Assembly: GCA_963617485.1 (NCBI GenBank)
Contig: CAVEPA010000008.1
Span: forward strand, 1-64,000
Direction: 5' to 3'
Length of the DNA stretch: 64,000 bases
DNA from: UBA1757 sp963617485
GTDB taxonomy: Bacteria > Bacteroidota > Bacteroidia > Bacteroidales > UBA1402
Shown: piece by piece, positions 23,438-32,110 of the stretch
Layout of the letters: each line of letters starts with the position of its first letter
Numbering within the stretch: the stretch's first letter is position 1
The notes under the pieces: generated by a model
Told to the model about the DNA's origin: nothing
The model's database searches: none
Seen by the model: only the letters and a program-made list of their open reading frames with translations
Made by a program: the position numbers and the translations under genes

Positions 23438-25870
23438 TTATCTAACCTCCCATTCATAAAGTCCGGACGATAGATTGTCGGGCAGCGTTACTTCCAAGCG
23501 TACCGCATCGGTGGTGACAGGGTCGAAGTCCACAGTATTCATCACAAAGCGCTCGGTTGGATAGCTTTTGGCTCCGCTTACGGGCTGCCATTCACCCTGG
23601 CTGTCGCGATAGAGGATTCGCCACTCTTTGGGTACGCTGCAACCGCCCCAAGGCTGATCGTCGAACCAGAATACCGAGCTGCTGGAGATTTCAGTGGCGG
23701 CGGGGAAAGTATATTGCAACCATTCGGTGCCGCCGTTCTTGGGCCACCAATGATAATAGGGAGCGGGTGTGTCATCGCCGATAACGGGTATCAGACGGTC
23801 GTTCACACTGCTCAGCGTTGCCATGCGATGGGAGGCCTCCAATTGGCTTCTGGAAGCGAGGGTCTGGGGCTTGGAGGGTAGGCTGGCCTTAAGGTCGATG
23901 GGAAGCCATACCGTCATCTCGCCGCTGCCCCGGTGGCACCATGCATAATAAGGTATCAGTGTGAGACGGACATCTCTGGTGGTGAGACGGCCGTTGTCGT
24001 CGAACGAGAGCGTTTGGGCATCGGTGGTGATTTTGTCAATGCCGTAGAGTTCATCGCTGTGGGCTACAGTGAATTTGGGGCTTTGGTTCAGCAAAACACT
24101 GCGGACGCTGAAACCTTCATTGTCGGGCCATTCGGCGCAGTAAACAACGGGGCCCTTCTCTATGCTGACGCGACCTTGGTCGGCGCGAACCATACCATGC
24201 GCTTTCACTACGCGGGGTTCCATATCGAAATGCACAGCCACGCGGTCGCCCTTCTTCCAGTTGCGGCGGATGGTGAAGTATCCTTGTTCCATCGTGCCTT
24301 CCGCGGCTTTGCCGTTCAAAGTGACACTATAACCCAGGCGTTTGCCGTCGGTGTAGCTGTACAGGTCGGAGGGAACAGGTTCGCCCTTGACCCAACCGGG
24401 AATACGTACCTTGAGGGCCATTTTCTTGCCTAGGGAAGTCTTGTCTATACTGATTTCAACATCGCCGTTCCAAGGGTAGGAAGTCTTTTGGCTTATGGTG
24501 ACATTCTTGCCCAAAACCTTGTTGGTCATGGTGTTGGACATGAACAGATTCACGTACAGAGCATCGTCCTTGACGGCATACACATAACCGGGTACGCTGG
24601 GAATGAAGCGGCAGATGTTGGACGGACAGCAGGCGCAGCCGAACCATTCCTGGCGCTGGTGTTGACCCATCGATTCCAGTGGGTTGGGGTAGAAGAATCC
24701 GTTGCCTTCCAGCGATACGCCGCTGATAAGACCGTTGTAGAGGCTGCGTTCCAGCACATCGTAATATTTGCTGTCGCCATGCAGAAGAAACATACGGTAG
24801 TTTACATACACATTGCCGATGGCGGCGCAGGTTTCGCAATAAGCGCTCATATTGGGCAACTGGTAGTTCTTGCCGAAGGCTTCGCCGCTGTTGGTGGCAC
24901 CGATACCGCCGGTGATGTAGAGCTTCTTGGAAACGATATTGTCCCAAATGCGGTCGATGGCATCGATATAGTCCTTGTCGCCGGTAAGGGCGGCTACATC
25001 GGCCATTCCGGCATACATATAGGCGGCGCGCACGGCATGGCCCACAGCTTCGTCTTGTTCAAGCACGGGCAGATGGGTCTGGTTGTATTCATCACGGAAT
25101 TCGGTCTTGCCGCGCTCGTCCAAGAAGAACTTGGCTTCGTCGAGATATTTCTTTTCGCCGGTGACCACATATAGCTTGGCCAGTGCCATTTCGGCAATCT
25201 GGTGGCCCGGCACTACGCGTGCCTGACCGCTACCGCTGCCCACTTCACGAACCACACAGTCGGCATAGCGGATGGCAATGTCAAGGAAGTTGCGTTTGCC
25301 GGTGGCCTGGTAGTGGGCGATAGCACCCTCCACCATGTGGCCGAGGTTGTAGAGTTCGTGGCTTAAGTCTTCGTCCTTGATCCAGCGGCGGTCGCCGGCC
25401 CATTCGTGCGGATGTTCCGGGTTCATCGTGCGGGCGGTGTAGAGGTAGCCGTCGCTTTCCTGAGCGGCAGCCACAATCTCCAGCACGCTGTCGATATATG
25501 CCATCAGCTTTTTGTCGGGGTAGGTCTGCAAGACGTAGGAAGCGCCTTCGATGGTTTTGAACACATCGGTATCGTCAAAAGAGTACCCCCTGACTTCGTA
25601 GCCGAGATTCTTGTCGGAGTGCAACTGATTGGCGGCTTTGACAAAATTGTCGTAGCGTCCTTCGCTCTCGCATTTGGAGAATGCCAAAGGAATGGTGACA
25701 TCTCTGGATGCTTTGAGTCTTTGTCCCCAGAAGGAGTTCTCTACCACTTTGACACTGGTAAAGGGGACGGGGTCGATGGGATAGGCTGACTGTGCCAGCG
25801 CATCTGTGGCCGCGCCCTGAAGCATAATTCCCGCCAGGGCTGCAATGAAGATTTTGCTTTTGAAACTCAT
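23438..25870 (-). CDS. GH127 beta-L-arabinofuranosidase with C-terminal discoidin-like domain
   Basis: An 810-residue secreted enzyme with a signal peptide cut after ALAQ (about residue 27). The GH127 domain (about 35-650) has the zinc-cysteine site: E346 and C348 in YCETCAAIGN, and C414/C415 in ACCPSN, C414 being the likely nucleophile. Characterised GH127 enzymes with this motif release beta-L-arabinofuranose from beta-1,2-linked arabinooligosaccharides on hydroxyproline. The last 140 residues (WLQYTFPAATEISSSSVFWFDDQPWGGC...VPKEWRILYRD, given in pieces) resemble a discoidin/CBM32-like module. It is the first gene of the minus operon, divergent from the regulator. Confidence 0.9.
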   Translation of the reverse strand: MSFKSKIFIAALAGIMLQGAATDALAQSAYPIDPVPFTSVKVVENSFWGQRLKASRDVTIPLAFSKCESEGRYDNFVKAANQLHSDKNLGYEVRGYSFDDTDVFKTIEGASYVLQTYPDKKLMAYIDSVLEIVAAAQESDGYLYTARTMNPEHPHEWAGDRRWIKDEDLSHELYNLGHMVEGAIAHYQATGKRNFLDIAIRYADCVVREVGSGSGQARVVPGHQIAEMALAKLYVVTGEKKYLDEAKFFLDERGKTEFRDEYNQTHLPVLEQDEAVGHAVRAAYMYAGMADVAALTGDKDYIDAIDRIWDNIVSKKLYITGGIGATNSGEAFGKNYQLPNMSAYCETCAAIGNVYVNYRMFLLHGDSKYYDVLERSLYNGLISGVSLEGNGFFYPNPLESMGQHQRQEWFGCACCPSNICRFIPSVPGYVYAVKDDALYVNLFMSNTMTNKVLGKNVTISQKTSYPWNGDVEISIDKTSLGKKMALKVRIPGWVKGEPVPSDLYSYTDGKRLGYSVTLNGKAAEGTMEQGYFTIRRNWKKGDRVAVHFDMEPRVVKAHGMVRADQGRVSIEKGPVVYCAEWPDNEGFSVRSVLLNQSPKFTVAHSDELYGIDKITTDAQTLSFDDNGRLTTRDVRLTLIPYYAWCHRGSGEMTVWLPIDLKASLPSKPQTLASRSQLEASHRMATLSSVNDRLIPVIGDDTPAPYYHWWPKNGGTEWLQYTFPAATEISSSSVFWFDDQPWGGCSVPKEWRILYRDSQGEWQPVSGAKSYPTERFVMNTVDFDPVTTDAVRLEVTLPDNLSSGLYEWEVR

Positions 25871-25898
25871 AATATGAAGGTTTGAAAAATTTTCTTTA

Positions 25899-25906
25899 CA
25901 AATTTA
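25899..25906 (-). promoter_or_regulatory. Promoter -7 box for the glycosidase operon
   Basis: The minus strand reads TAAATTTG, a TAnnTTTG box, about 29 bases before the GH127 start codon. This places the transcription start near 25892 and would drive all five genes of the operon. Confidence 0.6.
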
Positions 25907-25974
25907 AAGATGTGTCCTAGCAAGTGTTCGTATTAAAAATCCAATTGAATTGTAAAAAAGTCCAAAAAATACTA

Positions 25975-25982
25975 TAGATTTG
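25975..25982 (+). promoter_or_regulatory. Promoter -7 box for the propeller/AraC regulator
   Basis: TAGATTTG fits TAnnTTTG and lies 32 bases before the regulator start codon at 26015. The 68-base space between this box and the divergent one holds AATTGTA at 25948-25954, which also occurs in the palindrome before susC. Confidence 0.6.
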
Positions 25983-26014
25983 CGAAGCACTTTAAAAATA
26001 GTATAATATAAGGT

Positions 26015-28924
26015 ATGCTAAGAAAACTGACTGTTGCGATATGTTTGCTCCTTAGTCCCGTTTTGGTTTTCGGGGTGGGGAATTATAAATTCCGTCATTA
26101 TACTTCCAAGGATGGATTGTCTTCCAATACCGTGCGCGCACTGCTGCAGGATGCCAATGGCATTATCTGGATGGGCACCGCCGAGGGTCTCAACAGTTTT
26201 GACGGTCAGGAAGTGGTGGTGCACGAATTGCGCGAGAATCGAAGCCGTTATGTAAATACACTGATGCAAGCTGCCGACGGTATGCTTTGGGTCGGCACCG
26301 ACGATGGTGCTTACCATTACGATGGCAGCGATTTTGTCCCTTTGGATATCTTGCCGCTAACCACCGTCACTTCCATCGTCCAAGACGGGCGCGGTGCCAT
26401 TTGGCTGGGTACTTTCAGCGATGGCGTTTATCGATACAACGCTGGCGCTCTGGAGCATTATCTGCCGGGTGTATTTATCGAAAATCTCCTGGTCTCCGCC
26501 GATGGCCGGCTGTGGGCCTGTTGCCAAAACTCGCAAGATGGCGTGCAAGTGTTCAATTTCGCAACGGAAAGCTTTGCTACGCCAGGCTTCAGCTACAAGG
26601 GCTGTTCGCCTGCTCGTATCTGTGCTATGACGCAAGACCGCGACGGCATCCTTTGGCTCGGAACTTGGGACAGTGGTCTGTATCGGGTCGATTTGGCAAC
26701 TGGAACGGTAACTTGTCAAGTGCCTTACGGCGAGGGCTTTACCCACATTCACAGCATCCTGCAAGAATCCCACTGGGGCTTTTTGGTGGGAAGTGACGAT
26801 GGCCTGTTGCGCATCAATTCCCTGACGGGCGAAAAAGAACTCTATACCAACGACCGCAGCGAGCCGTCCTCCCTTTCCAACAAGTTTGTCTATCCTATTA
26901 TAAAAGACCACGAGGGTGGTATTTGGGTTGGCACTTTTTACGGTGGTGTGGACTATGTGTCGCCGGGTACGGGACAGTTTGCCGAGCATTCCCTTTCGGC
27001 TATGGCGGCGGCCAAGGAGACTTATCTGGTGAGTTGTTTTGCCCAGGCGGGCGATGGTAGGGTCTATATCGGTTCGGAAAACGGCGGGCTCTTTCGCTAT
27101 GACCCGGCCGCCAACACGGCTTCGCGCCTCGAATGTTCCCCGCAGGCGGCAGCGTTGCTGGAATCGCAGAATATGCACGCTTTGCTGCTGAAGGACAAGT
27201 ATTTGTGGATAGGAACCTATGCCGGTCATTTGTTGCGTCTGAACCTTGTCGACGGCAGTCTTAAGACTTATTCCGAAAACCTGCCCAGCGTGTATTCTCT
27301 GGTGGAGGATGCGAAGGGTAGGGTCTGGGCCGGGACAACTTCTGCCATCTGCCGCTACGATGCTGCTGCCGACAGCTTTTTGCTGGTGCGGGAAGTGAAC
27401 TCGGTGCTTGTCTCTTCCACTTTGTCAAACGATAGCAGTTTGTGGTTCGCCACCGTAGGTGACGGCATCTGGCGTTATACCGCAGAGGGCCTCTGGGAAC
27501 ACCTTAGCTGGCAGGACGGGCATTTGCCCAGCAATCATATCAACCACATTGCCAACTCTCCTTGGGGCGTGATGGTTTCCACCGAGCGAGGGCTGGCGGT
27601 TTTTGACGGACAAAAACAATGGAATGTCCTTCCCGATGCCGATATTCACTATGCCGCCTGCGATGGGCGTCATATTTGGATGTCGTCAGGCACCGGACTG
27701 ATTCAATACGATATAGATGCGGGGCGCGCCACCCATTTCGGGGCAAGCGACGGTATCTTTCCCAGCCAGTTTCTGCCCGCATCTGGGATGATAAGCCGCG
27801 ACGGGGTCATCTATATCGGCTCTGCCGACGGCTTCTTGACTTTCCTTCCATCGGCTGTCAAGCACAACACGATTGCTCCTAAAGTGCTGTTCACCCGCTT
27901 CACGGCTTCTTCCGGTGCCATTACCCGTAATCTGCTTGGTAGTGAACCCGAGGAACAAATCGTGGTGCCTTGGCGTTTGCATGAGATTTCGGTACATTTT
28001 GCCGCCCTTACTTTTTGGGCGCCCGAAAAGGTGCGCTACTCTTATCGGCTGGAGGGTTTGGACCGTTACTGGAAAGATCTCGAAGGACGCGGTGTCCTCA
28101 ATTTCAACCGTCTGCCCGCGGGGCATTACAAACTGTATGTGCGTGCCTGCAACAACAGCGGTGTCTGGAGCGACGAGGGCGAAGGTCTATCCTTTGTTGT
28201 TCGTCCGCATCCGCTCAAAAGCAATCTGGCCATCGTGGTATATATATTCTTAATAGGTGCAGGCTTGTATTTGCTCTCGCGCTATCTTACCGCCCGCACT
28301 GAGCGTCGCGAATGGGAAATTTACGAGAAACGGCTCGATGACGACCGTCAGGCCCTATCCGCCACCATTGCCGAGCGGCTCGAAGCTCCGGTTGTAGGCA
28401 TCGGTGTACAATTGGAACGGCTCAAGAACGGGTCCAAGAGTGCTGTGGCCGCCAACCGTGGCGAATTTGCCGTCATTGAGAAGAACTACCAGATGTTGCG
28501 GGGTATCGTCACTTCCTTGCAGAAAAATGCCAAAGTGGGAGAGAAGGATGCCGTTACCACCGGCAGTCCGGCCGCCAATCCGGTACCCACAACCTCCGCC
28601 GACGACTTCCTGCCACGTTTGGAGAAAATCATCAACGACAATCTTTCCAATCCCGAACTCTCGGTGCAGTTTTTGGCTACCGAAATGGCTACTTCACGTA
28701 GCGGCCTCTTTGCCAAATGCAAGGAACTCTGCGGTGAAACCCCCAACAATCTTATCAATCATGCCCGGCTCAACGCGGCGGCTTCTCTGCTGGCAAAAGG
28801 GGAGCATCCTGTGGGCGAAATCTGCTATATGGTAGGCTTCTCCTCTCCGAGTTATTTTTCAAAAAGCTTCTCGTCGCAGTTTGGCATGACACCTCACGAA
28901 TGGCTCAAAACTCACCGTGAATAG
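26015..28924 (+). CDS. Membrane-spanning propeller/AraC regulator lacking kinase and receiver domains
   Basis: A 969-residue sensor-regulator. After a signal peptide (1-20) come about 600 residues of two-component-regulator propeller repeats (DGLSSNTVRALLQDANGIIWMGTAEGLNSFDG, given in part: NGIIWMGTAEGLNSFDG). A Y_Y_Y domain follows at about 655-735 (VRYSYRLEGLDRYWKDL), then a membrane helix near 739-758. Residues 780-840 look like a decayed HisKA pair of helices: ATIAERLEAP where kinases have xNISHELRTP, with E787 at the His position. No HATPase or receiver domain follows; instead, after a short Thr/Ser/Pro linker, an AraC-type DNA-binding domain fills residues 865-969. It probably senses a periplasmic oligosaccharide and activates the flanking operons directly. 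Confidence 0.88.
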   Translation: MLRKLTVAICLLLSPVLVFGVGNYKFRHYTSKDGLSSNTVRALLQDANGIIWMGTAEGLNSFDGQEVVVHELRENRSRYVNTLMQAADGMLWVGTDDGAYHYDGSDFVPLDILPLTTVTSIVQDGRGAIWLGTFSDGVYRYNAGALEHYLPGVFIENLLVSADGRLWACCQNSQDGVQVFNFATESFATPGFSYKGCSPARICAMTQDRDGILWLGTWDSGLYRVDLATGTVTCQVPYGEGFTHIHSILQESHWGFLVGSDDGLLRINSLTGEKELYTNDRSEPSSLSNKFVYPIIKDHEGGIWVGTFYGGVDYVSPGTGQFAEHSLSAMAAAKETYLVSCFAQAGDGRVYIGSENGGLFRYDPAANTASRLECSPQAAALLESQNMHALLLKDKYLWIGTYAGHLLRLNLVDGSLKTYSENLPSVYSLVEDAKGRVWAGTTSAICRYDAAADSFLLVREVNSVLVSSTLSNDSSLWFATVGDGIWRYTAEGLWEHLSWQDGHLPSNHINHIANSPWGVMVSTERGLAVFDGQKQWNVLPDADIHYAACDGRHIWMSSGTGLIQYDIDAGRATHFGASDGIFPSQFLPASGMISRDGVIYIGSADGFLTFLPSAVKHNTIAPKVLFTRFTASSGAITRNLLGSEPEEQIVVPWRLHEISVHFAALTFWAPEKVRYSYRLEGLDRYWKDLEGRGVLNFNRLPAGHYKLYVRACNNSGVWSDEGEGLSFVVRPHPLKSNLAIVVYIFLIGAGLYLLSRYLTARTERREWEIYEKRLDDDRQALSATIAERLEAPVVGIGVQLERLKNGSKSAVAANRGEFAVIEKNYQMLRGIVTSLQKNAKVGEKDAVTTGSPAANPVPTTSADDFLPRLEKIINDNLSNPELSVQFLATEMATSRSGLFAKCKELCGETPNNLINHARLNAAASLLAKGEHPVGEICYMVGFSSPSYFSKSFSSQFGMTPHEWLKTHRE

Positions 28925-28958
28925 CGACAAGAAGGTTTTTGGACGTTTTCTAAATATT

Positions 28959-28970
28959 AATTGTACAATT
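28959..28970. promoter_or_regulatory. 12-base palindrome upstream of the susC promoter
   Basis: AATTGTACAATT is a perfect palindrome 10 bases before the -33 element of the susC promoter. The half-site AATTGTA is also present at 25948-25954 in the divergent regulator/GH127 spacer. It is a candidate binding site for the AraC domain of the regulator; this is inference. Confidence 0.4.
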
Positions 28971-28980
28971 TTGATATTTC

Positions 28981-29005
28981 TTGACATTACGGTCTTTTAA
29001 TTTTG
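28981..29005 (+). promoter_or_regulatory. Bacteroidota promoter for the susC operon
   Basis: TTG at 28981-28983 and TAATTTTG at 28998-29005 resemble the -33 and -7 elements. Transcription would begin near 29012, leaving a leader of about 30 bases before the ATG at 29042. This also argues against the ATG at 29003. Confidence 0.65.
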
Positions 29006-29041
29006 TTTGCAGTTATTAACGCAATTAATACAACAACCGAA

Positions 29042-32000
29042 ATGCTAACGAAAAAATTCTTTCTGGTAACCGCGCTCCTCGCGTTATTTTCCGTGGAGCT
29101 GTTCGCCCAAAAGACCATCACCGTTACAGGTAATGTCAAGGATAATAATCTTGGCGACCCTGTTATAGGTGCTGTCGTCTTTGTAAAAGGAACCAGCATC
29201 GGTACTGTTACCGATGTGGATGGCGATTTTAAACTAACTGATGTTCCGGCAGATGCGACTCTTTCCATCTCTGCCATGGGTTATAAAGATGCAGCGGTGG
29301 CAGTTGGCTCTCGCAGCACCGTGGCCATTACGATGGAAGAAGACCTGCTGCTGCTCGACGATGCAGTTATTATCGGTTATGGTACCCAGCGTAAGGCTGA
29401 TATTACCAGTGCCGTGGCATCCGTCAAGAGCGAAGAATTCCTCGCAGGCAACATCGGCGATGCCGCTCAGCTTATCAAGGGCAAGGTGGCCGGTCTGAAT
29501 GTTACCAAAGGCAACGGTGACCCTACTGCCACTTCTACTATTATGTTGCGTGGTGTGACTTCCTTGATGGGTGGCTACACACCTCTTATTCTGGTGGACG
29601 GTATCGAAGGTTCCCTGTCATCGGTGGCTCCCGAATCTATCGAGGAGATTTCCGTGCTTAAGGATGCTTCTGCAGCCGCTATCTACGGTACCCGAGGTGC
29701 CGCCGGCGTTATTTTGATTACCACCAAGAACGGCAAGGTGGGCGACCACTTCAATGTCAGCTACAACGGCTACGGTTCCATTTCCAACTTCTCCAAGAGA
29801 GTTGAATTCATGGATGCTGAGTTTATGCGTAGTTTGTCGGCCGAAGATTTTGCCACTTATTCAGCTTTCCAGGATTTGGGTTATACGACCGATTGGCTCA
29901 GCGAAGTTACGCAGACCGGTATCGCCCAAAACCATAACGTTGCTCTCGAAGGCGGTGGCAAACACAGCGCTTATGCTGCCAACATCACCTACCGCGACAA
30001 CCAAGGTGTGATTATCGGCTCCTATGGCAAAGACCTGCGTGCCCAGATGGACCTGACCCAATATCTCTTCGATGATGTCCTGAGACTTAATTTCAATATG
30101 CTTAAGTCGCTCAGCCAAAGCGACAATCAGGATAGCTATACCATCTATCACCAAGCTGTTATCCGTAACCCAACAGCTCCTATTTATGTAAACGGTGATC
30201 CCAACAACGATTACTACGAGCAAACCGCTCCTTTGTATTACTACAACCCTGTACCTTATAATAAGGAACACACTGGCGACTATCGCTCGGAAAGTACCCG
30301 ACTGACCACCAATATCACCTTGGAGCCTATCCGCAACTGGAAGACCAATCTGCAGCTCTCTACCCGCCGCAGCAATGGTGTCAACGAGTATTACAATACG
30401 GAAAAGTTTCAAGGTAACCGTTGGGGCGACGTTAACGGCAGTGCTGGCAAGAGCCAGAGCACTTACACGCAGAACCAGTTGGAACTCACTTCCCAGTATG
30501 CTATGGATACCGATTACCATCACTTCTCGGCTATGGCCGGCTACAGCTGGATGAATGCTGTCAACGATGGTTTCGGTGCCTCCAACTCGGAATTCTCCAC
30601 CAATGCCTATCTTTACAACAACTTGGGTGCAGGCCGTTATGCTGAACTCATCGAAAGTGGCACCGACGACAACAAAACCACGACCCTCAAGACCTACGGC
30701 GGCGTTTCCTCTTACAAGAACGAGTCTACGTTGATTGGTTTCTTCGGCCGTTTAACCTATAACTACGACAACCGTTTCAACGTTTTAGGTACCTTGCGTT
30801 ACGAAGGTTCTTCCAAGTTCGGTGCAGGCAACAAATGGGGTCTCTTCCCCGCCATCAGTGCCGGTTGGACGCTTTCCAACGAAGAATTCATTCAAGACCT
30901 CGGTTTCATTGATAACTTGAAGCTGCGTGTTGGCTACGGTAAGACCGGTGTCATCCCCAGTGACCCCTATATGTCGTTGCTTATTTACAACTACGACACA
31001 GCCTACGGCAACTATGTCACAGCCGACGGCAACTGGCGTCCTTCGCTGACTCCTAGCCAGAACCCCAATGCCAGCCTTAAGTGGGAAACCACCCGGGAAA
31101 TCAATACAGGTCTCGACTTCGGTTTCTTTGGCGGCCGTCTCTACGGTGCTTTGGATGTTTACTACAAGCTTACCGAAGATATGTTGTGGGAATACTCAGT
31201 GCCCGTTCCCCCGAACCTTTATGGCACCACCACGGCTAACGTAGGTTCCATGTCTAACTCGGGTATCGAGCTTATGTTGGGCGGCACTCCTGTCAAGACC
31301 CGCGATTTCGAGTGGAATACCACCATAACGGCAGCTCACAACGAAAACCGCTTGCTCAGCCTCTCCAACGACTTGTACGAAACCGTCAACTATATCGATG
31401 GTGCCTGGACCGAGGAACCCACCTCTATGTGTATCCAGCGTACTTATGTAGGTGGCGCGCTCGGCGACTTCTATATGCTCAAGTCTACCGGTCTTAGCGG
31501 CAAAAGAGCCACCAAGGGTCTTTGGACAATCGAGAACCCCGCCACCGGCAAGAGCGAAGTGTTCAATTCCGGTATGCGCGACACCGACTCCAGCTATCGT
31601 CAATATCTGGGTAGTGGTATTCCTAAGGTTACCTTGGGTTGGACCAACTCCTTCCGCTACAAGAGATTCGACTTGACGCTTGCTTTCTCCAGCCAGTTGG
31701 GCCACAAGATTTTCAACTGCCAGAGAATGTTCTACGAGAACCTCAATATTGGTCTGAACCGTTACAAGAGCGCTGTTGACCCCGTTTACGGTGGCCAGCT
31801 CTCCAAAAGCCAGGAACCTGTTGCTGTCAGCTACTATCTGGAAGATGGTGACTATCTGAAGCTCGACAACTTCAACTTGGGTTACACTTTCAACACCCAA
31901 AAGGTGAAGTATCTTGACAGAGCACGTGTATTCATTTCCGGCGAAAACCTCTTCTGCCTTACCGGATATACCGGCATCGACCCCGAAATGTCTACCGACA

Positions 32001-32092
32001 ACCGTTTTGCTTTCGGTGTGGACTACCGCAACAAGTATCCGACCATCCGTACCTTTACGCTTGGTGTTAACATTACTTTCGGCAACAAATAA
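29042..32092 (+). CDS. SusC/RagA-type TonB-dependent glycan importer
   Basis: A 1016-residue outer-membrane transporter. The signal peptide ends at ELFAQ. A carboxypeptidase-like domain (ITVTGNVKDNNLGDPVIGAVVFVKGTSIGTVTDVDGDF) covers about 22-100, then the plug (GYGTQRKADITSAVASV, DGIEGSLSSVAPESIEEISVLKDASAAAIYGTRGAAGVILITTK, cited by its start) and the barrel with terminal TLGVNITFGNK. The frame is open from 29003, but the start at 29042 leaves a proper signal peptide and lies behind the promoter. It forms the channel part of the SusCD pair with the next gene and should import the oligomers made on the surface. Confidence 0.95.
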   Translation: MLTKKFFLVTALLALFSVELFAQKTITVTGNVKDNNLGDPVIGAVVFVKGTSIGTVTDVDGDFKLTDVPADATLSISAMGYKDAAVAVGSRSTVAITMEEDLLLLDDAVIIGYGTQRKADITSAVASVKSEEFLAGNIGDAAQLIKGKVAGLNVTKGNGDPTATSTIMLRGVTSLMGGYTPLILVDGIEGSLSSVAPESIEEISVLKDASAAAIYGTRGAAGVILITTKNGKVGDHFNVSYNGYGSISNFSKRVEFMDAEFMRSLSAEDFATYSAFQDLGYTTDWLSEVTQTGIAQNHNVALEGGGKHSAYAANITYRDNQGVIIGSYGKDLRAQMDLTQYLFDDVLRLNFNMLKSLSQSDNQDSYTIYHQAVIRNPTAPIYVNGDPNNDYYEQTAPLYYYNPVPYNKEHTGDYRSESTRLTTNITLEPIRNWKTNLQLSTRRSNGVNEYYNTEKFQGNRWGDVNGSAGKSQSTYTQNQLELTSQYAMDTDYHHFSAMAGYSWMNAVNDGFGASNSEFSTNAYLYNNLGAGRYAELIESGTDDNKTTTLKTYGGVSSYKNESTLIGFFGRLTYNYDNRFNVLGTLRYEGSSKFGAGNKWGLFPAISAGWTLSNEEFIQDLGFIDNLKLRVGYGKTGVIPSDPYMSLLIYNYDTAYGNYVTADGNWRPSLTPSQNPNASLKWETTREINTGLDFGFFGGRLYGALDVYYKLTEDMLWEYSVPVPPNLYGTTTANVGSMSNSGIELMLGGTPVKTRDFEWNTTITAAHNENRLLSLSNDLYETVNYIDGAWTEEPTSMCIQRTYVGGALGDFYMLKSTGLSGKRATKGLWTIENPATGKSEVFNSGMRDTDSSYRQYLGSGIPKVTLGWTNSFRYKRFDLTLAFSSQLGHKIFNCQRMFYENLNIGLNRYKSAVDPVYGGQLSKSQEPVAVSYYLEDGDYLKLDNFNLGYTFNTQKVKYLDRARVFISGENLFCLTGYTGIDPEMSTDNRFAFGVDYRNKYPTIRTFTLGVNITFGNK

Positions 32093-32110
32093 TAAAAGGA
32101 GCTTTACATT

